Shown here: positions 51,451-61,472 of the stretch, one piece after another
Numbering within the stretch: position 1 is the first letter of the stretch
Layout: the number at the start of each line of letters is the position of its first letter
DNA from: Caprimulgus europaeus
Taxonomy: Eukaryota; Chordata; Aves; Caprimulgiformes; Caprimulgidae
Direction of reading: 5' to 3'
NCBI GenBank assembly: GCA_907165065.1
Contig: OU015524.1
Span: 2,364,416 to 2,428,415, forward strand
Length of the DNA stretch: 64,000 bases
Notes under the pieces: generated by a model
Seen by the model: the letters and a program-made list of their open reading frames with translations, nothing else
Database searches by the model: none
What the model was told of the DNA's origin: nothing
Program-made: the position numbers and the translations under genes

Positions 51451-53889
51451 CCAGCAGCCAGCGATCACAGTTGCAACTTCTCAGGCTGAGATGTTTTTCT
51501 TACAACACATTAGCCCATCTCCATTATTACACCGGGTTTTCCTTTTCCCCTCATTTCTTTTGTCCGTATCAGAACGTGTGAACTCTCTTCAAAGAATCTT
51601 TCATCTTTTTCAGCATTTGGAGAGGGCTTGAATAAACACTTGTTGTTTAGTGTGTCTCTCAGCGTGTTATTCTGCCTGACACCATCAATTGCAGATGCAG
51701 CATTACAATAGCAGTGGTGCAGCACTACATTTACAATAGCATGGTGTGTACAAACCATGATTGTTTTTAGGGGGAAGAATCACATCAACATACCTACCAA
51801 GCCCTGCTGTGGTCATTGCCTCTCCTCTGAGTGCTTTTCTTGTAGACACACTCACCCTGTGGTTTCCTGGAAAAGAGAGGTTTAAAACTGATAGGCATTT
51901 TCTGTCACCACCTGAATAATGCTTAAAATTGTGGGATAATTAAGGTCAAGTGCTTTAATCCATCAGTTCAGGTAAAACTATTCATTCAACCAGAGTAAGG
52001 ACAACAGATGACTACTCGTGAGTTCATCAGCTGTAAATCTGGGGTGTAAAGTAAAATAAGCACATCATCTAACTTCTGCCCTGTTTCTCCCCACCTATTC
52101 TTTAGACTATCCATCTGTTTTGGAAAAGTCTTTGGAAGAGACTTTAAAATCACGGGTTACACATGAGGAGTGAGCGTGATCTGCACGTGGAGGAGTCTGA
52201 GGTCTTGATATGAATCGAGATGTTGGCATCCTTGGTAAGGAATGAAGTGAGCTGGGGGGAGGCATGAATGGTTTGGGGATCACTGCCCAAGTTCAAAGCA
52301 CTTATGCAGATACTTGCCTGTAATTCTGTATTTAAAACCAGACCTAATGCAGTTAAATACCTGTACCAACATAAAACCTGTGTCAGCTAAATGTGTGAGT
52401 CAAAGGCTGCACAGTGTGGTGGGCTGTGGCAAGAGGATTTCTGGTCTATAGGCTTACTGGTCTATAGACTGACTGAGGCCAGCAGGTCAGAGCTGGAGTA
52501 TTTGGTAGAAACTCAGCTATGAATGTCAAAGTCTATAAAAGTGCAGGCTCCAATTAACATCTTTAATCTTATTATTATCTCAAGCCTTTTATCTTCAATT
52601 TTTCTTGGCTGTTTGTTTGTTTTCTTTACATTTGTTTACATATACCAAACTGAAGGTTTTTCTGGAAATGCTGGAATGGCTTTTAACTGTAAGAATGATT
52701 CACTGAGAATAATTAATTCAAAGATCTTGGCATCTCTTTCCCTTGTAATCTGGCAGTGGATATTCTGTGATTTTCTTGGAAGGTTTTTCCCCCTGAATCT
52801 GCATGTTTACGCTTACACCTACACAGACTCACACACATTTGCAAATGTAGATACTTCCCTCTTCTCCCTTTGGAGCTTTTAAGTTCTGGAGCAGCACACC
52901 TAACCTACACAATTAACCCTTTCTGCTATAGATCTCCTTTCTTTGTATCCAATAGAGCTTTTGAGGTTTGTGGGATCCATCCTATAGGTTTTTGGCCATA
53001 CCATAAACCCTGTCTAAGCTTCCAGCTCAGAGCAGGCACACGCAAACTGCACTCTGTGCTAACTCCTGCAGTTGTTCAGGCTCAAGCTGGGAGGTAGATG
53101 GTTGCCCTGCCTCAAACCAGGCAGTTTTTTAAGGAATTAAACAGCACCCATCTGTTCCCAGGGCCCAGGGTAGTTCCTAATATCTATTAGCAGCAAAAGC
53201 AGCGAGTTCTGCCTCAGACTTTGTAAGCCCTGGAGAGTATTACTTATGTAGAAAATTAAGCCTGGGCTTTGCAGTCTGTGAAATAAGATTATACAGAGCA
53301 TTAGGGGTAAGATTTCCCCACTGGACATGAAGTCTCTTATGAAACGTGGAGTGGCTCATCATTGTAAACATCAATAATTCTTGAACTCTTTGCTTTGCAG
53401 AGCTCACAGTTTCACTTGACGTTTAGACACCTAAAGAGAAATCAAGGTGCTAAACACCTTTGAAGAACAAGATCTTCTTTTTCCTCTTTGTTCTCTAAAG
53501 GGTCATTTATGCAATGCCAGAATCCCTGTAGCTTAGTGCTTTTTACTGTTACTTCAGAAGTTAAAAGCGATTTTAATCACCAGCACAGCATGACAAAAAG
53601 CCTTGTTGCTTTGCAGTGATGGCCATGTCGTTGCAATACTGACAGCTGCCTTAGGACCTGTGCAAGGTAACCAGCAGGCTGAAGGTGAGCTGGGTTTAGC
53701 CAAGTAAATGCAATGCAAGGAGCCTGCAGCAGAATATGGAGTCACTCGTAATTATCCTCCTGGTTTTTCTGCCTTGTCTATGAAACAAAGTCACTGGAAC
53801 AGGACAACTTTTATAAATTCAGGGAGGGTCAAAATTATTATAACTAACTATAACAACACTTGGCTCTTTGAGGGCTTTTATCCAAATGT
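51451..53889. other. Intergenic sequence
   Basis: AT-rich, with no recognised repeat family. A 119-codon plus-strand frame (52523-52882) with hydrophobic stretches has no splice or initiation support. Confidence 0.45.
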
Positions 53890-54065
53890 CTCCAAGCCCT
53901 TGTTCTTTACAAAGAGAGATAAATGTAATTATCACAGTTCTAAAGTGAGGAAAGCTGAGGCTTAATTAACTGCTCATGGATATACAGCAGATCAGTAGCA
54001 GAGATGGGAACAGAAACCAGTTTTCCTGACTCCCATTCATGCCCTAGTCACTGGATCCTGGTGCC
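53890..54065 (+). mobile_element. MIR-like SINE fragment
   Basis: AGTGAGGAAAGCTGAGGCTT, then CAGCAGATCAGTAGCAGAGA and CCAGTTTTCCTGACTCCCAT follow the order of the MIR body and 3' portion over about 150 bases. Confidence 0.7.
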
Positions 54066-54204
54066 ATCTCCATCAGGCTGCAACTGCAGTAGGATAAAGA
54101 CGACAATAGGTTCCAATGGGATAAAGGTGAGGGTGGCCCAAAGAGCACCCAGACAGCCCTGTGACCAGCTGAAGTGCATCTGGGACACACCTATTACCTC
54201 TGGT

Positions 54205-54510
54205 CTGGCTGGCTGGGGACTTCTGACAAGGGCACATAGTGACAGAACAGGGGGTGATGGCTTTAAACTGAAAGAGGGGAGATGGAGATGAGATGTGAAG
54301 AAGAAATTCTTTGCTGTGAGGGTGGTGAGACACTGGCCCAGGTTGCCCAGAGAAGCTGTGGCTGCTCCTCCCTGGAAGTGTTCTTGGCCAGGTTGGATGA
54401 GGCTTTGAGCAACCTGGTCTAGTGGAAGGTGTCCCTGCTGCTGGCAGGGGGGTTGGAGCTGGATGAGCTTTAAGGTCCTGCCCAAACCATTCTATGGTCC
54501 TATGATTTAG
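54205..54510 (+). mobile_element. CR1 LINE 3' fragment
   Basis: From about GGGGACTTCTGACAAGGGCA to the tip CATTCTATGGTCCTATGATT. It is very close to the copy at 17120 over the last 210 bases. A short deletion removes 'ccttccaa' near 54478. Confidence 0.92.
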
Positions 54511-55711
54511 TCAACCTGGACTGACACCAGGAACCTGCATGTTGTATGTGTGAGAAACCAGTTTGTTCCTCGTAATAATCCTGAAGTTTGCTTGCAGGAA
54601 AGGGTTTTTGCTGCGGCATCGCCCACCCAGCTGCTCTCTGCTGCTCCACCACTGCAGGTGGGCTAACCTGGGACTCCTGGTTCATCCCAGTCGGGAATGT
54701 CAGTGGTCTCAGATGAAGCCACAGTGATACACACCCTATGCCATCCACATACACTTCTTGCTTTCCAACCTGTGCCAGTTTTGTTCTGACCTGCCCCTCA
54801 CCATCCATACAGGCTTAGCCAGGACCAGTGGCCACTGAAACCGGTGCTGGGCAGCTCCTTGTTTCCAAAAGCCGAGCCACAAGCCTGGAAGAAGAGGCTG
54901 CACTAAGAGGTGCAGAGATGAGATAAGCCAGGTGTTGATTCCTCAAAGGCAGCATCTAGCCATTGCTCTCCCAACAGGCTGATGAGGCAGGCTCTCCCAC
55001 CTGCCTGACTTACCCCCCTTTTTTTTTTTTGGTATAATTATGTTAGAAATTGGAGAATTCATCGCTACACAGACGACATCGCTTTCCTGTTTTGGGTCAA
55101 AATGTAACCTTGAGCTTTTGCAATAGATCAGATCCTCTCTCTGCAGTTCCCTGAGCACAGTGGCATGTGTCTGCAGCCATTTATCTATCTCCAGGAAGCA
55201 AATCAAGTTAAAATCCCCAGGATGAGATTTTTCTAGCATTTACCGATGACTTATGACATTGCAGCAAGGTGAGACTGTCCAAAAAGGAAGATATTTCTAC
55301 TCCTGGCTGAAATAACATGTTTCAGCAGAGCCAGCAGGTAGCTTGTTGCTCACGCTGTGGGCAATACCTGCTTTTCTTCAGAGTGGAAGTAGGTACAACC
55401 ATGGCAAGGGGTGACTCTGATGGCAGAGAGAAACCTGTGAACAGGGATTGTAATTCTTGTTTTCAGCCATAAGCAGAAGACTTATTTAGCATTTGTTCAG
55501 CTTACTACAGGACAATGTAGTTGTCATTTTTATCCCATTAAAGCTTAAGGCTGAGTGAGGGTGGGGCTCCAGCCAGGCACTGTACTGCAGGAGGGACACA
55601 GCCCCTGCCCCAAAGGCTTCTGCAGCAGAAACGTGGGATGGGGCAAAGGGACTGGCAGGAACACAACACGAGGGCAGAAAATATGCAAGTGCTGCTGTGC
55701 AGGGAATCACA
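54511..55711. other. Intergenic sequence
   Basis: A T tract lies at 55018-55030. No repeat family or exon recognised. Confidence 0.5.
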
Positions 55712-56120
55712 AAATGATAGAATCATAGAATTGTTTCAGTTGGAAAAGACTTTTAAGATCATCAAGTCCAATGGAAAACACCACCTCTAAACTGTGCCCC
55801 TAAGCACCACATCTACCCATCTTTTAAATACCTCCAGTGACTTCACTGCTGCCCTGGGCAGCCTGTTCCAATACTTGACAACCCTTTTGGTGAAGAAGTT
55901 TCTCCTGATATCCAATCTAATCATCCCCTGGCCCAACTTAAGGCCATTTCCTCTTGTCCTGTTGCTTGTTACTTGGGAGAAGAGACTGAGACCCACCTCT
56001 CTGCACCCTCCTTGCAGGGAGTTGGAGAGAGCCAGAAGGTCTCCCCTCAGCCTCCTTTTCTCCAGGCTCAACATCCTCAGTTCCCTCAGCCACTCCTCAT
56101 AGGACTTGTTCTCCAAACAG
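55712..56120 (-). mobile_element. CR1 LINE 3' fragment
   Basis: Reversed tip AATGATAGAATCATAGAATT; the minus strand keeps a 115-codon frame (56134-55787) with [20 protein letters not shown] and [10 protein letters not shown], one conserved C-terminal stretch shortened. Relatively well preserved; same subfamily as 57073. Confidence 0.93.
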
Positions 56121-57072
56121 CAAGGTAAAGTCACCCTTTTACTGCAGCAACAATCATTTCCCTCTGCCCATTAGTGAGCCAACCTTCCATGGGTTCTCCA
56201 TCCCAGTCCTTCCTTCTGCTCCTGGCCAGATCCCAAAGGCAGCAGCGATCAGTTCTACCTCTATGGCTGACAAGCCATGAGCTGTGTCTGGTTATGCCAC
56301 TGTCACATGTTCTCCAGGACAGACACTTCTGTTCCTGGTTTAAATGTAGCTTTGAAAACTTGCTGTCTTAACCAGGCTGAGCTGAAGTGGTCATTGACAT
56401 TTTTGGATGCTACATACATGTACATGCATCTACATATATGTATCTCCTATTTAAGATTCTCCAATGTGACTTGATCTTCATGGCTTTCAGCTCAGATGGC
56501 ACTAAAAGACACCCACACACTGTTTTTTGCCTCAAGTGCTTAAAGAGAGAAGTGGAGACTGGCTCCTTGTTCTAGTGGTAGCCTGATCCATCACCCAGAT
56601 ACCTTCTTTGGAGAAATCCCAAAAGAGGGCAGCTTTAGGACTCCAGTAAAAGTGCTTATTTGTGGAAAGGAGCCTGAAGACTGGAGGAAAGCAGCAGCTG
56701 TCATCAGAAGGTGCTGCAAATGGAGATGCCACCACATCCCCCCTGCACCCCCTTCCGCTTTGCAGATGCCAACAGCTGTAAGAGGAGCCCTGAGTGTAGC
56801 ACAGGTTTTGCTGGCATCTCCAAATCCAGAAGCTATTCTTGGACACCACCTGGTGGCATTATCCCTATTAACTCTTCTCAAGGTGTGCAGTTGTGGAAGG
56901 TGTCAGTGGCATCCCAAGCCTGGAAATAAAGAGACAAACTTGACCTTCTCAGAGCTTGTCAGTGAATGTCCTGCTTCTTTTTCTGAGAGAAGGGAGCTGC
57001 CCTGGGGCCTTCTGAAAAATAAGGGAGGGATTTTTATGTGCAACCAGGAAAGCTGATGCTGATGTCAAAAGA
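56121..57072. other. Intergenic sequence
   Basis: Contains a tract of 'acatgtacatgcatctacatatatg' type near 56413-56440. No gene supported. Confidence 0.5.
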
Positions 57073-57377
57073 GGGTGTAGAGAGGTGGGGGTGGGTCTCT
57101 TCTCCCAGGTAAGAAGCAATAGAACGAGAGGAAATGGCCTCAAGTTGCACCAGGAGAGGTTTAGATGGGATATGAGGAAAAATTTATTCATGGAGAGGGT
57201 TGTTAAGCACTGGAACAGGCTGCCCAGGGAGGTGGTGGAGTCACCTTCTTGCTGGTATTTAAAAGACGGGTAGATGTGGTGCTTAGGGACATGGTTTAGA
57301 GGTGGGACTGGTAGTGTTGGGTTTGTGGTTGGACTTGATGATCTTAAAGGTCTTTTCCAACCATATGATTCTATGAA
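57073..57377 (+). mobile_element. CR1 LINE 3' fragment
   Basis: Coding remnant [20 protein letters not shown] and [14 protein letters not shown], then the tip TTGGACTTGATGATCTTAAA and ATATGATTCTATGAA. In inverted orientation to the copy at 55712, about 950 bases apart and of the same subfamily. Confidence 0.93.
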
Positions 57378-57935
57378 TGGAGGTGGGTGAAAGTAATAAG
57401 AAAAAAAAAATAAAAAGAGGGCAAAAAGAAGTCAGCAGGCACTAGTGAGGAATAAACTGGAGGTCTTCCCTACCACAGCTCTGGGGGAAGGGGCATGTTA
57501 CCCCCATCAAGCACCAGTTTAGATGATAGCCTTTCAGGACACAGAGCATTTAAGTCCATAATCTTTCTTTTTTCATCAGTGTTTATGTGGCAGCAAGAAA
57601 ACATATTTTTCCTTTTGGGCTGCAGCTAAGAGGAGGCAGGGCCTCTGACTGCTCTGCCTTTGGCATCAACACCAAAAACCACTGTGCTGATGCTTATGGT
57701 TCCTGACAGTTGTGAGAGCCAGGCAGAAAAAAGAACAAAGGACCACAGTGGTCAGTCATCCTCATTTGCAAAGCAGGCAAGGGCCATGCTTGACCTCTGT
57801 GCAGTGTTGCTGCATGCAATGGGAAGAAGCTTCCCAGCTGCAATTGCTCCTCCTGGAGGACACAATCCTGCTCCTCCTCCAGCTTCCTGACTGTGACCAG
57901 CTGCAGCTAGGGGGTTTCACCACAAAAACCCCCCG
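57378..57935. other. Short spacer between two CR1 copies
   Basis: A-rich tract at 57398-57420; otherwise nothing recognised. Confidence 0.5.
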
Positions 57936-58036
57936 AAAAACCTGGTCTAGTGGAAGGTGTCCCTGCTGATGGCAGGGGGGTTGGGACTGGATGAGCTTTA
58001 AGGTCCCTTCCAACACAAACCATTCCATGATTTAAG
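57936..58036 (+). mobile_element. CR1 LINE 3' tip fragment
   Basis: AACCTGGTCTAGTGGAAGGT to CAAACCATTCCATGATTT, about 95 bases, same subfamily as 17120 and 54205. Confidence 0.9.
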
Positions 58037-60033
58037 ATCATAAACTGATTTATCTTCTTCTAAGAAGAAGTCAGAGGAGTCTGTCATGCCACCATCTGCC
58101 CAAGGCCTGTTGAGTCTCCCTGTTGCCTACCACAGGGTTCATGAGTCTGTTCCTCTCCTTGTTGTCTGTCAGGTTCCTGCCCACAAGCTGTTTTTTGCCT
58201 TCAGTCAGGTGAAGACTCAATCCTACTGACTTTGTTACACCTGTATTCCTCTTCTGTTCTCAGAGACAGTCTCACAGGGTTTTTTGGGGGGTTTTTTGAA
58301 GTGTTGTAGATTAGGTGGTTTATCTGAAACACCTCTGCAAACAGTATTGGCTGCTGATGAAATCAATACCTGCCATGAAGGAGTAGTTTTGTGACAAGCT
58401 CTACCCTTACCCAAGGTACAAAGATCCTCCAGGTGGTTCATCCCCTTAGCTTAGCACTCTTCCTTCTGGCATGGTCTGAGCTATTTTCCAAACGTTGATC
58501 TTTTTGGGGACCAGTGGCCTTTTGGGTGTAAGTCTGACTCTCACTGATGTTGGGGAGGGCAGAAGTGTAGCAGGGCTGTTGTGGTGCTCTGCATCCAGGG
58601 GTTTGCTACTGCAGGATCTGAGCAAGCCATCAGTGCCTGCAGAGATCCTGGCTGATGGTCAGGATGGTGGGGGTAGGAGAGTCTGCTGGGACTGTGAGGG
58701 GGTTTGTTTGCTTTTAAGTACTGATTTTCTTTTCTAGTGGATGTAGAATTTGATGAATAAAAGATGTGTCAGGTTGAGCAGCCTTTGGAAGCGGAGCTGA
58801 TGTACATAGGGTGTGAACCCATAGTGGGAAGGCTTTTAATATTAAAGAATTTTATGAAATGATTGTTATTAGGTAATAAAAATAAATCTTTCATTGCTGT
58901 CTGTATCTTTTAAAGGAGAACCCTGGGTGATATGGACAGCAATGAAAGGGGTTTTTTTGTTTTATTGTTTGTTTGTGTTTTGGTTGGTTTTTCTTTGTTT
59001 GCAATCTACCATAGAACAGGAAGTGGAAGCATTTGAAGGAAGAGAATTTCATTTTTGCAGGAGGAAGAGGCTTCTCTAATCATGACCACTTGCCAAGTGA
59101 GAGATGTGTTCCTGGAAAACACCAGCATCTCTCTGGCTCAACAGCTTTCTCTGATTAGGCAAGCAGTCTCTTTATGGTGAGTAAAAGCAGAGGAGATTTA
59201 TAGCTGACATGGATATAATGTGATCCAGCCCTGACAGACAGTCCTTTCCTCATAACTGATGATGGATCTAGTTGTTATTACTTTGTTTTATTGCTGTAAC
59301 AGATAGTTTTGAACTACACATACCTCAAAGGATTAATACAGTAGGCTGGAAGGAAAACACCATGTCTGTTGTGGTTCAAACCCACTGAAGAAGAAAAACT
59401 GTCTTGCATGTCAGGTGTGGGATATTTTACATCACAGGAAAAAACCAAAACCTTTCTGTTGGGATTTTTTCCTCTTTTCCTAATTTTAAAGGTGGAATTA
59501 ATGTATTGTTCTCCCATTGTTGGCAAGGTCTCTGAGAAAGCATCTGTGGTTAGAGTGAATCTTTTAATAATTAATACTAGCCCTGATTCTCCTTGATTCC
59601 CAGGTGCTTGTAGGTAGTTGTTCAGAGTAGATCTTATATCTGCTGGTGTTTGTGTGTAGGAGATTTGCAGGGCCATGTGCTAGACTGGCAGATTATGTAG
59701 CCTATAAATAATCTGTTTTGCAGTAATAACCTTTCTGTGTCTGTAAAATAAAAATGCTTGCTGGGAATGATGCTGTGTAGATCTCTAGGGCCTAATGCTA
59801 TAATTTCCACAGACTTTAAAATAAAATAAGTCATGAGATGCCTTAACTTGTGGCAGCCTGAGCTTCTAATGCTGATGAAAGAGGTGTGGGGATTGACTGG
59901 CCAACCTCTGTTATATATGGCCCATGTTACATGCCAGTAATACGCCTTAAACCATGAGATTACTGAAGCCTTGTGCTGATGGCACTTCCAGACATCTGGA
60001 AGCCATAACAAAGAAGAAAAAGATGTTGTCATA
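58037..60033. other. Intergenic sequence
   Basis: T/G-rich tracts at 58277-58300 and 58950-58995. No repeat family or exon recognised. Confidence 0.5.
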
Positions 60034-60633
60034 TGTCCTGGTTCCAGCTGGGACAGAGCTGATTTTCTTCTTAGTAGCTAGAACAGCGCTGTGGTTTGGA
60101 TTCAGTGTGGGATTTGGTGTGAGAAGAATGTTGATAAGATACTGATGTTTTTGGTTGTTGCTAAGACAATCAAGGATGTTGCAACTTCCCATGTTTTGCT
60201 GGTCTGCAGGTGCAGAAGAAATGGGATGGGGCATAAGAAAATTAGCAGATCCAGATTGGCATTTGGATGTGCCAGTGGGATATTCCATATCCTATCACGT
60301 CATGTTCAGTACATTAATGAGGATTGACCAGAACCTGCGCTCTCTCTTCCAGGATTGTTGTTCTGGGATTGTCACTCCTATGGGATCACTATCCAGGAAC
60401 AGGCTGGACACTGGTCAGCAGGTAGTGAGCAATTGCACTGTGTCACTCATTTCCATGTTCCATTATTATTATTGTCATTATTATTTTATTTCAGTTATTA
60501 AATTGATCTCATCTCAACCCATGAGTCTCCTTACCTTTACCTCTCCAATTCTTTCCTCTATTCCCTGGGGCAGGGGGGAGAGTGAGCGAGCGGCTGTGTG
60601 GTGTTTGGCTGCCAACCAGGTTAAACTCTGACA
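60034..60633 (+). mobile_element. Solo LTR of a bird endogenous retrovirus (ERVL-like)
   Basis: Starts TGTCCTGGTTCCAGCTGG and ends TTAAACTCTGACA, exactly 600 bp with TG...CA ends. The flanks are TCATA before and TCATG after, an imperfect 5-bp target duplication. Inside are GTGAGCAATTGCACTGTG, an ATT-rich stretch (60462-60505) and GTGAGCGAGCGGCTGTG, all shared with the inverted LTR at 43163. No retroviral genes flank it. Confidence 0.88.
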
Positions 60634-61420
60634 TCATGTTACCCAGAGAGCTGGCAGCTCTACCTTCCCAGGCATGAGAGCAAGCTTTTAATGATGGCAC
60701 TAGGGCTTTGTGGATTTTGATTGCAGACAAGTCTCAGCAGAATAACCAGATCAAGGCTGCTAACAACATAAGTTTCACTACAAATTAATTAGTAGGAAGG
60801 AAGAAAAGGAGGAAGGACAGGTGCTGCTTTGAAGAAAGAGTTGCAAACAGTAACACCATGGTAACCCTGAAGGGTGTTTGGACTAAGACAGCACAGATTT
60901 TGGCCTTTGGTGGAAAATATGGCAAGAGGCTGATATTACAGAGTTGTTGCTGTGTTAAAATACTACAGGATAGAAGGTAAGCCTGTTAGATCTATGGAAA
61001 TTGTGACAGTAAGCTGAGCAGGTATATTGCTGCTAGAAATATCCATTGTATAGTCCCATCCATGCTGACCTGAGGCCAGAAAAGAAATTAAGAGAGAAAA
61101 ATTGTTAGTTAAATATTCATGATTTAAACAATCTATCTTTGTCTGATAAGCAGGATGTAGCCATCAAAAGGCAGAAGTGGAACTGATAAATCATTAACTC
61201 AGCCAACCCAGAAGAACTGCTTAGACTTGCCAAAAAAAGAAAGTTAGAATTTAGGGGAAAGGTGATTCTGACAGGGGGATCCACAGCCACTGACTCATGA
61301 ACCCTCTACCCAAATCATACCACTGACTCAAGGGAAATAGGCAGAGCAACAAGTCTGAGTGTGTGTACCAATTTACATGCTAGGTGCAGAAACTTTGAGC
61401 AATCATTTTATAAAATAACT
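60634..61420. other. Intergenic sequence
   Basis: No feature recognised. Confidence 0.5.
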
Positions 61421-61421
61421 A

Positions 61422-61469
<48 letters not shown>
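61422..61469. repeat. Compound TG/TA microsatellite
   Basis: About seven TG units run directly into about 17 TA units. Length is likely variable between individuals. Confidence 0.97.

Positions 61470-61472
<3 letters not shown>

Noticed and set aside
43163-60633. A full provirus bounded by the LTRs at 43163 and 60034
   Set aside because: The LTRs are in opposite orientation, each has its own target-site flanks, and the sequence between them is CR1 and unique DNA without viral genes.
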